Assembly: GCA_934129945.1 (NCBI GenBank)
Contig: CAKOXC010000006.1
Span: 3,851 to 67,850 of the forward strand
Length of the DNA stretch: 64,000 nt
Direction of reading: 5' to 3'
Source: an uncultured Bacilli bacterium
Lineage (GTDB): Bacteria > Bacillota_I > Bacilli_A > RF39 > UBA660
This document shows, in pieces, positions 16,983 to 25,454 of the stretch. Each line of letters starts with the position of its first letter. The first letter of the stretch is position 1. The translations under genes were made by a program, and so were the position numbers. The notes below the pieces were generated by a model that was given only the letters and a program-made list of their open reading frames with translations, made no database searches and had not been told where the DNA came from.

Positions 16983-17237
16983 TATAATACAATATCGAGA
17001 AGCAAAAAGAAGATGCTTGCTACCTTTTTACGGAACTAAATTCTAAAACAGAAAGAAGGTAGTAAATATGAGTAAGAAAGATTTTATAATCTTCTGGTTA
17101 TTTATCTTAATAATCATATTATTATATATAATTTTAAAATTAATATAATAAAAAAAGCATCTTTATTCTGATTGAATAAAGGTGCTTGTAAACTAAACCG
17201 TGGCAAGCATCAAGTTCTAAAGAACTTTTTGCTTCTC
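16983..17237 (+). other. Type I toxin-antitoxin-like locus, copy 1
   Basis: After TATAAT (16983-16988) the transcript begins at about GAGAAGC. GAGAAGCAAAAAG (16997-17009) is repeated as its exact reverse complement at 17225-17237. GATGCTTGC (17012-17020) pairs with GCAAGCATC (17203-17211), so mRNA 5' and 3' ends can fold together. Between them lie a hydrophobic mini-ORF and an antisense terminator hairpin. Plus-strand transcription would end at AAGTTC-TAAA-GAACTTTTT (17212-17230). The same design occurs at 34970-35292. Confidence 0.6.
17068..17148 (+). CDS. 26-residue hydrophobic peptide, putative type I toxin (copy 1)
   Basis: It starts MSKKDF and then is almost entirely Ile/Leu/Phe with one Trp: a single membrane helix. 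SD AGAAGGT is 7 bases upstream. Its mRNA overlaps a convergent antisense RNA. Small membrane peptides of this kind (TxpA, BsrG, Fst) are toxins in known type I systems; no sequence homology is claimed. Confidence 0.6.
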   Translation: MSKKDFIIFWLFILIIILLYIILKLI

Positions 17238-17275
17238 ACTAAATTAATAGTATCATAGATTTTACATAAATACAA
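17150..17275 (-). ncRNA. Putative antisense antitoxin RNA (copy 1) with promoter
   Basis: On the minus strand TTGTAT (17275-17270), a 17-bp spacer and TACTAT (17252-17247) form a promoter. The RNA would start near 17240 and run to the hairpin 17187-17155, followed by seven T residues, about 90 nt. It is complementary to the 3' untranslated part of the toxin mRNA, including the sequence that folds back on the mRNA 5' end. Confidence 0.5.
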
Positions 17276-17342
17276 TTTTTTCTTATTGAAAAAATTAAGC
17301 AAAAACCATATAATAAAAATGTAGAATAGGTGGATAGACAAT

Positions 17343-19091
17343 ATGAAAAAGAAAAAACTTTTGATACCAGTAATAGCTAGTTTAGTAACAGTATTAATAC
17401 TATCTGGAGTATCATACGCATATTATAGTGCAAAAATAAAAGAAAATAATAAAACAGAAACGATCTTAAAATCAAATGAATTAAATTTGATATTTACAGG
17501 AACAAATGAAATAAATGCAAATAACATGATTCCTGGAGATAGTGCAACAAAAACATTTACAGTAGAAAATACATCTAATAGAGCAGTAGATTATAATATT
17601 TATATGGAAAATATAACAAATGAATTTAATGAAGATTTAGTGTATACTTTAGAAGATACAACTGGTAGTGTAATAGGTGAAACACCACTACCAGTAACTA
17701 ATAAGGATAAATCATATTTAAAAGCAGGAATAAGTATTGAAGCAAATACTAAAAAGACATATACATTAACAATAACATTTAAAAATACAGATGAACCACA
17801 AAATGATTATCAAGGAAAAACTTTTAAAGCAACTTTAGGAATAGATACAAAAAGAATAAATAAAGAATACAAAGAAGCATTACTTAATGGAACAGATCCA
17901 GTATTAAGTGATAATTTAGTTCCAGTTACACTAGCAGATGATGGAACAGTAACAAAAGCAGATACTTATTCTGAATGGTATAGTTATGAAAATAAGAAAT
18001 GGGCAAATGCAGTAATATTAGCAGATAGTTCTAAAACATATAATAATGGAGATATAATACCAGAAGACAATATTGAATCATACTTTGTATGGATACCAAA
18101 GTATTCATACCAAATATTTAATTTAGGGGATACTGATGGATATATTGAAGGTAAACCTGAATCAAGTAATGCAAAAGAAATCCAAATAAGATTTGGAACA
18201 ACAAATACAAGTGATAATAATGATAATGAATGTACAACTCCAATGACAAGTGGAACAAGTGGTAATTGTAAAGTTGGAGATTACATGACTTCACCTGCAT
18301 TTATAGCATTTGATACAAATGGATTATGGGTAGGTAAATTTGAAACAACTGGAAATACTACTGATATAACAGTTAAACCAAACAATACATCATTAAGAAA
18401 TCAAACAGTAAAAACAATGTTTGAAGTCTCATATAACTATAAAAGAGAAAATGATTCCCATATGATGAAAAATACAGAATGGGGAGCAGTAGCATATTTA
18501 TCACATTCAAAATATGGAATAAATAAAGAAGTAAATATAAATAATAATTCTGATTTTATAACTGGATATAGTGCTACAGATACAACAGATCAAACAGATT
18601 TTCCAGGAGTATCAGGAACAACAAGTGATGTAACATTACCATATAATTCCAAAACAGGATATAAAGCTAGTACAACAGGAAATATAACAGGAGTATATGA
18701 TATGAGCGGCGGGTCTTGGGAATATATGGCATCATATAGAAATAATACATATGCAAAAAGTGGCTTTGATGCAACAAGTATAGCAACATATAATACTAAA
18801 TATTTTGATGTATATAATGAAAATAGTGCTAAAAATACATATAACTATCGAATACTAGGAGATGCAACAGGAGAAATGGGACCATTCTATTACTATGCAG
18901 ATAAAGATGGCAATAATAGATATCATAATAATTGGTATGCCGATATTTCCTACTTTGTTGACTCTTCTTATCCTTGGTTCATTCGTGGTGGCGCTTATAG
19001 AGATGGTGTACTCGCAGGTCAGTTCGGCTTCGATCGCTACACTGGTGATGCTGGTGACTACGATGGTTTCCGCCTAGTTCTAACAAAATAA
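17343..19091 (+). CDS. Exported protein: TasA/CalY-like N-terminus, C-type-lectin/FGE-like C-terminus with DGR-type variable region
   Basis: 582 residues. The N-terminus is a signal/anchor (KKLLIPVIASLVTVLILSGV, then SYAYYSAK) followed by a camelysin/TasA-like beta domain (to about 170). The C-terminal half has formylglycine-generating-enzyme/C-type-lectin features: WGAVAYLSHSKYG, GVYDMSGGSWEY, and a final FIRGGAYRDG ... DGFRLV. The last 140 bp are much richer in G and C than the rest of the gene. This C-terminal fold is the usual target of diversity-generating retroelements. SD AGGTGG precedes the ATG. It probably binds ligands at the cell surface. Confidence 0.75.
   Translation: MKKKKLLIPVIASLVTVLILSGVSYAYYSAKIKENNKTETILKSNELNLIFTGTNEINANNMIPGDSATKTFTVENTSNRAVDYNIYMENITNEFNEDLVYTLEDTTGSVIGETPLPVTNKDKSYLKAGISIEANTKKTYTLTITFKNTDEPQNDYQGKTFKATLGIDTKRINKEYKEALLNGTDPVLSDNLVPVTLADDGTVTKADTYSEWYSYENKKWANAVILADSSKTYNNGDIIPEDNIESYFVWIPKYSYQIFNLGDTDGYIEGKPESSNAKEIQIRFGTTNTSDNNDNECTTPMTSGTSGNCKVGDYMTSPAFIAFDTNGLWVGKFETTGNTTDITVKPNNTSLRNQTVKTMFEVSYNYKRENDSHMMKNTEWGAVAYLSHSKYGINKEVNINNNSDFITGYSATDTTDQTDFPGVSGTTSDVTLPYNSKTGYKASTTGNITGVYDMSGGSWEYMASYRNNTYAKSGFDATSIATYNTKYFDVYNENSAKNTYNYRILGDATGEMGPFYYYADKDGNNRYHNNWYADISYFVDSSYPWFIRGGAYRDGVLAGQFGFDRYTGDAGDYDGFRLVLTK
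18940..19080 (+). other. Candidate diversity-generating-retroelement variable region
   Basis: The block encodes the end of the lectin-like fold, from the SSYPWFIRGG region to GFRLVL. Presumed variable codons are GGC, GAT, TAC, GAT, GGT, GAC, TAC and GAT, all ending in C or T. That is what adenine mutagenesis of AAC/AAT codons in a template repeat yields. Invariant codons (GGT, TTC, CGC) have GC-rich usage unlike the rest of the gene. No reverse transcriptase or template copy was found in this window. Confidence 0.6.
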
Positions 19092-19136
19092 TATTGTAAA
19101 TATTAATTTAATAATAGTTGAATATCAAAAATTGTA

Positions 19137-19160
19137 AAGAAGTAATAAAGCTTCTTTTTT
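19137..19160 (+). terminator. Terminator after the lectin-like gene
   Basis: AAGAAG/CTTCTT stem with an 8-nt loop runs into a T run. Confidence 0.6.
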
Positions 19161-19213
19161 CTTTGTTTTAAGTGATGTATAATTAAAATAGTAAATAGCA
19201 AAGGATGATATAA

Positions 19214-22200
19214 ATGAAAGAAATTATTGATGGAAATACAGCTTGTAGTAAAGCAGCATATTTGTTTAGTGAATTGTGTAGTATATATCCAATAACACCT
19301 TCTAGCCCTATGGCTTCAAATGTAGATTTATTATCTTCTAAAGATAAAAAAAATCTTTTTAATGAAAAAGTAAATGTTATTGAGATGCAAAGTGAAGCCG
19401 GTGCTGCTGGCGCTATGCATGGTGCATTGATTAGTGGGTCATTAGCTTCAACTTTTACTGCTAGTCAAGGATTACTTTTAATGATTCCAAATATGTATAA
19501 AATAGCTGGTGAATGTCTTCCCGGAGTTATACACGTTGCATCTAGAACAGTAGCTACTCATGCTTTATCTATTTTTGGAGATCATTCAGATATTTATGCA
19601 ACACGCCAAACAGGATTTTGTATGTTAGCATCAAGTAATGTAAAAGATGCTTATTATCTTGGAAGTGTAGCACATCTTTCTGCAATTAAAGGAAGTCTAC
19701 CATTTTTACATTTTTTTGATGGTTTTAGAACTAGTCATGAACTTAATACTGTAGATTTAATGGAAGAAAAAGAATTATTGAAATTAGTTAATTATCAAAA
19801 GATAAATGAATTTAAAGAAAAAGCATTAAATTATAAATCTAATATTCAAAGAGGAATGGCTGAAAATGAAGATATTTATTTTCAAAGTATTGAAGCCAGA
19901 AATAATTTATATAATAAAATGCCTGACATTGTTAATGAATATATGCAAAAAATCAATAAAATTGCTAATACTTCCTATAAACCATTTGAATATTATGGAG
20001 TAAAAGATGCTAATAATATAATTATAGCAATGGGTAGTGTAGTTGATACAATTAAATTAGTTATTGATAAAGAAAATAAAAATGGTAAAAAATATGGTTT
20101 AGTAGAAGTTCATCTTTATAGACCTTTTAGTCAAAAATACTTATTAGATGTAATTCCAGATACAGTAAAAAATATAGCTGTTTTAGATAAAACAAAAGAA
20201 GCTGGTAGTATTGGTGAACCGTTATATTTAGATGTAATTTCTGCTTTAAAAGATAAAAATATTAAAATTATTGGTGGAAGATATGGAATATCTAGTAAAA
20301 ATGTTGTACCTGGTGATATTTATAGTGTCTATAAGAACTTAGAAAATACATGTAAGAATAATTTTACAATTGGTATTACGGACGATGTTACTAATCTTTC
20401 ATTAGAAAAAAATGATTATAATATTCCTTTTAATGGTAAAGAAATTAAAATTTATGGTTTTGGTTCAGATGGAATGGTTAGCGCCAGTAAAGATATAATA
20501 AAAATTATTGGTAATAAAACAACTTCGTATGCTCAGGGATATTTTCAATATGATTCAAAAAAAAGTGGTGGCGTAACCATTAGTAATCTAAGAATATCTA
20601 ATAATCCAATTAACAATCCGTATTATGTAACAAATCCTGATATTGTAGTTGTAACAAAACAAGAATATTTTAATAAATATGATATGCTTAATAATATTAA
20701 AGATAATGGTATTCTACTGATTAATAGTTCTGATATTAATCAGTTATTAGAAAATTTAAAATGCATTCCTTCTTTGAAAGAAAAAAATATATCAATTATT
20801 ACTATTGATGCTGAAAAAATAGCTCTTCTTAATAATATAAAGGGTAAAATTAATAAAATAATGGAAGTAATTATTTTAAGATTATTAAAAGTTGATGGTG
20901 CTATTGATATTGTAAAACAATCAATTATTGAAAAATTTAAAACTAAGGGAGAAGATATTGTAAATAATAATATTAATGCTATTAATTCTGTATTTGATAA
21001 TATAAATAAAATAAATATTAATGAATTTAAAGAAAAAGAAAACAAAGAATTAAATATTTATGAAAAAATAAATTCTTTAAAAGGTAATGAATTAAAAGTT
21101 AGTGAAGTAATGAATATAAAAGATGGGACTTTTCCAGCTGGCTTAGCAAGATATGAAAAAAGAAATATTTCTACTAAAGTTATTAAATGGAAAAGTGAAA
21201 ACTGTATTCAATGTGGTCAATGTGCATTAGTATGTCCTCATGCGGTTATAAGACCATTTATAACTAAGGATAAAGATGGAATACCTTTACTAGGTAATAA
21301 AGAATATAATTATAAAGTATTAATCTCTGAAGCTGATTGTACAGGATGTGGTTTATGTATTAATACATGTCCAGGAAAACTTGGCAATAAAGCATTAGAA
21401 TTTGGAAATTTTGATAAAGAAAAACAAAATGAAGCTGATAAATATTTTAATGCTTATGAAAATCCTCAGATAATGGATAAATTTAATATAAAGGGAAGTC
21501 AATTTGAAAGACCTAGATTTGAATTTTCAGGTGCCTGTAGTGGATGTGGTGAGACATCATATATAAAACTTTTAACACAACTTTATCAAGATAAAATAGT
21601 AATAGCTAATGCAACAGGATGTTCTTCTATATATGGTGGTAGTGCACCATCTACACCATTTAGTATTCCTTGGGCTAATTCTTTATTTGAAGATAATGCT
21701 GAATTTGGATATGGGATACACTTATCTTATAAATTAAAAAGAAAACAAATAGAAGATATTATGAAGAGTGAAATTGCTTCTGATTCAAAATTAAAAACTA
21801 TCTATCAAAAATGGTTGGACAATCAAAAAAATTATGAAATAACTTGTGAAGTTTATAATGAATTAAAAAATCTTGATATTAATAGTGAATTAAAACCATT
21901 GTTAAAATATATTCCAACTCGAACAATTTGGGAAATTGGTGGCGATGGTTGGGCTTATGATATTGGATTTAGTGGTATAGATCATATTTTATCTTCTAAT
22001 GAAAATATAAAAATATTAGTACTTGATACAGAAGTTTATTCAAATACTGGTGGACAAATGAGTAAATCTTCACATATTGGACAAGTAGCAGAGTTTGCTG
22101 ATATGGGTAAAAAAGTAGCAAAGAAAGACTTATTTAAAATTGCTATGTGTTATTCAAATGTTTATGTTGGAAGTATAAGTTTAGGGGCTAATATGATGCA

Positions 22201-22555
22201 AACTATAAAAGTCTTAAAAGAAGCAGAAGAACATAATGGACCTTCTATTATAATAGCTTATTGTCCTTGTGTTGAGCATGGTATAAAAGGCGGACTTAGT
22301 TGCACAAATAAAGAACAAAAATTAGCTGTAGAATGTGGTTATTTTACGTTAATGCATTATAATCCTACGGAAGAAAAATTATATATTGATTCCAAAGAAC
22401 CTGATTTTACTAAATATGATGAATTTTTAAATAATGAGGTGAGATATAGTGCTTTAAAAATAAAAAATAAAGAAATTGCTAACGAACTTCTTGAAATAAA
22501 TAAAAATAATGCTATAAAAAGATATGAATATTATAAAAAAATAAAAAGTAACTAA
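19214..22555 (+). CDS. nifJ: Pyruvate:ferredoxin (flavodoxin) oxidoreductase
   Basis: 1113 residues, a single-chain homodimer-type enzyme slightly shorter than the usual 1,170. Domains in order: pyrimidine-binding (ACSKAAYLFSELCSIYPITPSSPMA region), transketolase C-like, gamma/EKR, the two-cluster ferredoxin domain (CIQCGQCALVCP and CTGCGLCINTCP), and the TPP domain with a third cluster (ACSGCGET, GDGWAYDIGFSG). It oxidises pyruvate with CoA to acetyl-CoA, CO2 and reduced ferredoxin, pointing to an anaerobic lifestyle. AAAGGATGAT is the SD. It ends at a bidirectional terminator. Confidence 0.96.
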   Translation: MKEIIDGNTACSKAAYLFSELCSIYPITPSSPMASNVDLLSSKDKKNLFNEKVNVIEMQSEAGAAGAMHGALISGSLASTFTASQGLLLMIPNMYKIAGECLPGVIHVASRTVATHALSIFGDHSDIYATRQTGFCMLASSNVKDAYYLGSVAHLSAIKGSLPFLHFFDGFRTSHELNTVDLMEEKELLKLVNYQKINEFKEKALNYKSNIQRGMAENEDIYFQSIEARNNLYNKMPDIVNEYMQKINKIANTSYKPFEYYGVKDANNIIIAMGSVVDTIKLVIDKENKNGKKYGLVEVHLYRPFSQKYLLDVIPDTVKNIAVLDKTKEAGSIGEPLYLDVISALKDKNIKIIGGRYGISSKNVVPGDIYSVYKNLENTCKNNFTIGITDDVTNLSLEKNDYNIPFNGKEIKIYGFGSDGMVSASKDIIKIIGNKTTSYAQGYFQYDSKKSGGVTISNLRISNNPINNPYYVTNPDIVVVTKQEYFNKYDMLNNIKDNGILLINSSDINQLLENLKCIPSLKEKNISIITIDAEKIALLNNIKGKINKIMEVIILRLLKVDGAIDIVKQSIIEKFKTKGEDIVNNNINAINSVFDNINKININEFKEKENKELNIYEKINSLKGNELKVSEVMNIKDGTFPAGLARYEKRNISTKVIKWKSENCIQCGQCALVCPHAVIRPFITKDKDGIPLLGNKEYNYKVLISEADCTGCGLCINTCPGKLGNKALEFGNFDKEKQNEADKYFNAYENPQIMDKFNIKGSQFERPRFEFSGACSGCGETSYIKLLTQLYQDKIVIANATGCSSIYGGSAPSTPFSIPWANSLFEDNAEFGYGIHLSYKLKRKQIEDIMKSEIASDSKLKTIYQKWLDNQKNYEITCEVYNELKNLDINSELKPLLKYIPTRTIWEIGGDGWAYDIGFSGIDHILSSNENIKILVLDTEVYSNTGGQMSKSSHIGQVAEFADMGKKVAKKDLFKIAMCYSNVYVGSISLGANMMQTIKVLKEAEEHNGPSIIIAYCPCVEHGIKGGLSCTNKEQKLAVECGYFTLMHYNPTEEKLYIDSKEPDFTKYDEFLNNEVRYSALKIKNKEIANELLEINKNNAIKRYEYYKKIKSN

Positions 22556-22580
22556 AAAATTCAAATTTTAGTTACTTTTT
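22543..22580. terminator. Bidirectional terminator between nifJ and the convergent small gene
   Basis: AAAAAGTAACTAAAA and TTTTAGTTACTTTTTT form a long stem flanked by A and T runs on both sides; it contains both stop regions. Confidence 0.85.
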
Positions 22581-22928
22581 TAATGTCTTATTTTGTAAAA
22601 GTAAATGATAAATATAATATGATAAGTTTATTGCAGCTTCTGATTCTTTTGAATAAGCATCGACAATACTTGATATAAATAATGGCGCATCAAATATTAA
22701 TTCATCATTTACATATAACCCTAGTTCAAAATTAGCAAATGAAAAGGCAAATTCTTTAATAAATGTTTTTTCATCATTAAATAATTTAGAAAGATTTTTA
22801 TCATTATAAGAACTAACTACATAATTTAAGTTTTCATAGATATTATGTAACTGTTCTATAGTAATTGAATTAATTCCTAAATTATAGAGCTTATAAAAAA
22901 TTTTATATAACAAAATATTTATATTCAT
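22572..22928 (-). CDS. Hypothetical protein downstream of a structured leader
   Basis: 118 residues from the ATG with SD AAAGGAA at a good distance; an in-frame ATG at 22946 precedes that SD. It is mostly helical with aromatic residues, no membrane segment and no cysteine motif. The pattern LGINSITIEQLHNIYENL is loosely echoed in the protein at 29227-29637. A structured RNA with its own promoter and terminator lies directly upstream, so expression may be controlled by attenuation. I do not recognise the family. Confidence 0.6.
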   Translation of the reverse strand: MNINILLYKIFYKLYNLGINSITIEQLHNIYENLNYVVSSYNDKNLSKLFNDEKTFIKEFAFSFANFELGLYVNDELIFDAPLFISSIVDAYSKESEAAINLSYYIYHLLLQNKTLKK

Positions 22929-22954
22929 AATATCAATTCCTTTCATTTTTTTCC

Positions 22955-23091
22955 AAAAAAATTGAAGCTGCCCCCTGAAGACAGCTTCTAAAAGAATAAA
23001 AAGGGGTTGACTAGTGTGATACTAGCACCAAATCGCCTTCTTGAAGTGATTTGGTAATACATATACTAAGCGATAAACCCATTTTTGTCAA
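22955..23091 (-). ncRNA. Structured small RNA or attenuator leader with strong promoter
   Basis: On the minus strand TTGACA (23091-23086), a 17-bp spacer and TAGTAT (23068-23063) form a near-consensus promoter; the RNA would start near 23056. It folds into P1 (23054-23048 with 23034-23028, with an inner CTTC/GAAG stem), P2 (CTAGT/ACTAG, 23025-23011) and a terminator stem (GAAGCTG/CAGCTTC, 22988-22964) followed by T residues. CCCC (23006-23003) can pair with GGGGG in the terminator loop (22975-22971), a pseudoknot. The downstream ATG is 27 bases beyond the terminator. It matches no riboswitch class I can name. Confidence 0.6.
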
Positions 23092-23188
23092 CAAAAAATT
23101 AAAGATTTTTAAAAAAAATTTATTTCTAAACTTTTATTGATAAAAAAAGGCAAATTATGGTAAAATAAAAAAGAATAGAGGAATGGTT

Positions 23189-23971
23189 ATGAATCAAAAT
23201 ACTTTTATCAATGAGGCTTTTACAATCGGAATAAAACAATATTTAGAAAATAAAGAAAATAATGATTTTTTAACAGTTGTAATAAAAACTTTAATTAATA
23301 TTTATGGTGAATTAGATATCATTAATCCTTATAAGACAAATACTGAAAGTGGCATGGGTGGATTTGATGAAAATTTAGTTAAATTTGGTTATACTAGAGA
23401 AAACTTATCTTTATTTAAACAAGAAATGATGGATTATTATTTAACTAAAGATCAAATACCAAATAAGTATTTTAATAAAATAGAAAAAGATTTAATTGAT
23501 ATGTTTTTCTTAAAAATAAAGTCTGTAAATCATGATGAAAATACTTTTAATAATTTTAAATCTTACTTATTGTTTAATAATGAAAAAAGTATTGATAAAA
23601 CTGAAATAGAAAGATATTTTAGTTACAAGTTAAAAATGTTTAATACTGATATAAAATATCAGTTAGTTGAAAATAATACGCTAAATAAAGAGGCTTATGA
23701 AATGTTGGGGTATTCTTATGATAATATTATAAATATGAGTAAGGATCAATTATTTGATATCAATAATAAAGTATTTGATTATTTTAAAATAGATCAAAAT
23801 AGTCAAGACAAATATTTAAGATTAGATCAAGCTATAATGTACTATAAAGAATTTGGCAAAAAAGAAGAGAAAAAATCAGAAAATGGTTATGTTGAATTTT
23901 TATTATTATCAGGATTTATAGCTATAAGTATTTTAACGATTACAGTAATTATAGGGGTGTTAGCAAGATGA
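23189..23971 (+). CDS. Hypothetical tail-anchored membrane protein
   Basis: 260 residues from the ATG 6 bases after SD AGAGGA; the ATG at 23183 abuts the SD and is less likely. The body is acidic, helical and cytoplasmic. Residues 238-258 form one C-terminal hydrophobic helix (FLLLSGFIAISILTITVIIG) followed by only a few residues, so it is tail-anchored. Its stop overlaps the next start (ATGA), so it is translationally coupled to the YutD-like gene. I do not recognise the family. Confidence 0.65.
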   Translation: MNQNTFINEAFTIGIKQYLENKENNDFLTVVIKTLINIYGELDIINPYKTNTESGMGGFDENLVKFGYTRENLSLFKQEMMDYYLTKDQIPNKYFNKIEKDLIDMFFLKIKSVNHDENTFNNFKSYLLFNNEKSIDKTEIERYFSYKLKMFNTDIKYQLVENNTLNKEAYEMLGYSYDNIINMSKDQLFDINNKVFDYFKIDQNSQDKYLRLDQAIMYYKEFGKKEEKKSENGYVEFLLLSGFIAISILTITVIIGVLAR

Positions 23972-24243
23972 ATGAGATTATTATTAATGATGTAAAGTAT
24001 ATTGTAAAAAAAGATTATAATGACGCAATAGATGTAGAAGAAATAAAAGCAAAAATGACTGATTATTTTCTTGACTTTGATTATATAGTAGGTGATTGGT
24101 CATATTCTAAATTAAGACTTAAAGGATTTTATGAATCAAATAATAAAAATGTTAAAGATATTAATAATATAAATAATTTGGATGATTATTTAACCAATTA
24201 TTGTGCATATGGATGTAAATATTTTGTACTTAAAAAAGATTGA
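23968..24243 (+). CDS. yutD: YutD-family protein (DUF1027)
   Basis: 91 residues. The motif FDYIVGDWSYSKLRLKGFY is the family hallmark. The family is widespread in Firmicutes and of unclear function. It is followed after one gene by YutH-like and NifU/YutI-like genes, which are also yut-cluster neighbours in Bacillus, supporting the assignment. It starts by a 4-base ATGA overlap with the preceding gene. Confidence 0.85.
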   Translation: MNEIIINDVKYIVKKDYNDAIDVEEIKAKMTDYFLDFDYIVGDWSYSKLRLKGFYESNNKNVKDINNINNLDDYLTNYCAYGCKYFVLKKD

Positions 24244-24259
24244 AATATCTTTTTTTGTT
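24233..24259 (+). terminator. Terminator overlapping the yutD stop
   Basis: AAAAAAGAT/ATCTTTTTT stem with a 6-nt loop; the stop codon lies in the loop region. Confidence 0.6.
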
Positions 24260-24268
24260 TGCTATAAT
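24260..24268 (+). promoter_or_regulatory. Extended -10 promoter
   Basis: TGCTATAAT, 27 bases before the next ATG, directly behind the yutD terminator. Confidence 0.5.
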
Positions 24269-24295
24269 TGTTAATAGAATAGAGAGTTGATAGTT

Positions 24296-25420
24296 ATGGA
24301 AAAAAATATTAAAATTACAAGACCTGCTGGTGAGGATACATATAAGGTTTTATGTGCGTTTAAAAATGTCGAAAATTCTTATGTTATTTTAGATTCTAAA
24401 TTAAAGGATGCTAATGGAAATACTATTACATTTGTATGTAGAGAAAATGGTAATAATTTAGAATTTATAGATGGTGATGAATGGAATCAAGTAAAAGCAG
24501 GATTAATTAACATAGTCAAAGGAAATACTGATATAGTATATGTTGATGTAAAAGATTCATATCAAGCAAGTGATAATATTGGTCATACTATAGCTTTAAA
24601 GGATGCCCATATTTCAGCTCTAACTAGTAATTATAAACTTCCAGATGTAGTTGCTGCCGAAGAAAGTATGAAAAATAAAATTTCAGAAGAATTAGAAACT
24701 CCAGTAGAAGAAATACAAGAGCAAAATGTAGCTAGTAAACAAGATAATTTAACAAATGCTATTGATGCTGCAAATGATCCAACTATTCAAATTCCAGTTA
24801 TTGATCAAAATATGAATGTTGAAGCACAAAATGGTTTAGATAGCACTGTACAACCTGATGTTAATAATGAACAAACTGATATTGTTCCTCAAGTTGAAGT
24901 ACAGCAAGAAAATCCAAGTGTTGTTCCTGTTGCACCAACTATAGAAAATTCTCAAGAACAAACACCTTTAGTTGAAGAAAATAATTCTCTTGTACAACCT
25001 GCTATTGAACCAAATATACTAGCTCAACCAGTAGTAGAAGTAGCACCTATAAATGATAATATGAATGTGCAAACTCCAGAAGTTAGTCCTATTATAGAAA
25101 ATCCTGTAATTGAAAATGGGCCAGTGGTTGAAAATCAAACTCCTGTAAATATGGAACCTCAAGTTAATATGCCAACTAGTGATTTAAACCAATCAGATAT
25201 GAGTGTTGAAGAAATAAGAAGTAAAATTAATGCTTTATGTGACTTATTAATAGAAAAAGAAAAACAAATAAATGAAAAAGAACAAATGATAGATGCAAAA
25301 CTACAAGTTGCTAATATTGCTTATAATAATGCTCAAAATGTTAATCAAATGAATAACAATGAAACTATTAATATAGCTGATTATCAATCAAACGATCAAG
25401 CAAGAACTTTAATAGCATAG
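24296..25420 (+). CDS. Hypothetical protein with Pro/Glu/Gln-rich linker and C-terminal coiled coil
   Basis: 374 residues from the ATG 9 bases after AGAGAG. Residues 1-125 look like a compact alpha/beta domain. Residues 130-310 are low-complexity (Pro, Val, Glu, Asn, Gln), so flexible. Residues 315-350 are a predicted coiled coil (VEEIRSKINALCDLLIEKEK). No signal peptide or membrane segment is present. The layout suggests a scaffold. I do not recognise the N-terminal domain. Confidence 0.6.
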   Translation: MEKNIKITRPAGEDTYKVLCAFKNVENSYVILDSKLKDANGNTITFVCRENGNNLEFIDGDEWNQVKAGLINIVKGNTDIVYVDVKDSYQASDNIGHTIALKDAHISALTSNYKLPDVVAAEESMKNKISEELETPVEEIQEQNVASKQDNLTNAIDAANDPTIQIPVIDQNMNVEAQNGLDSTVQPDVNNEQTDIVPQVEVQQENPSVVPVAPTIENSQEQTPLVEENNSLVQPAIEPNILAQPVVEVAPINDNMNVQTPEVSPIIENPVIENGPVVENQTPVNMEPQVNMPTSDLNQSDMSVEEIRSKINALCDLLIEKEKQINEKEQMIDAKLQVANIAYNNAQNVNQMNNNETINIADYQSNDQARTLIA

Positions 25421-25442
25421 GTATAAAACCTATGCTATTTTT
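25411..25442 (+). terminator. Strong terminator overlapping the stop codon
   Basis: A perfect 12-bp stem AATAGCATAGGT/ACCTATGCTATT with a 5-nt loop is followed by T residues. Confidence 0.9.
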
Positions 25443-25454
25443 ATATAATATAGT

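Noticed and set aside
17343..19091. Active formylglycine-generating or non-heme iron enzyme
   Set aside because: The FGE-like fold is clear, but I see no catalytic Cys pair; the variable-region pattern and signal anchor fit a ligand-binding surface protein better.
19214..22555. Possibility of a UGA-Trp (Mycoplasma-type) code
   Set aside because: Trp is always TGG in the large genes, and TGA ends genes such as the YutD-like protein and spoIVA, so the standard bacterial code applies.
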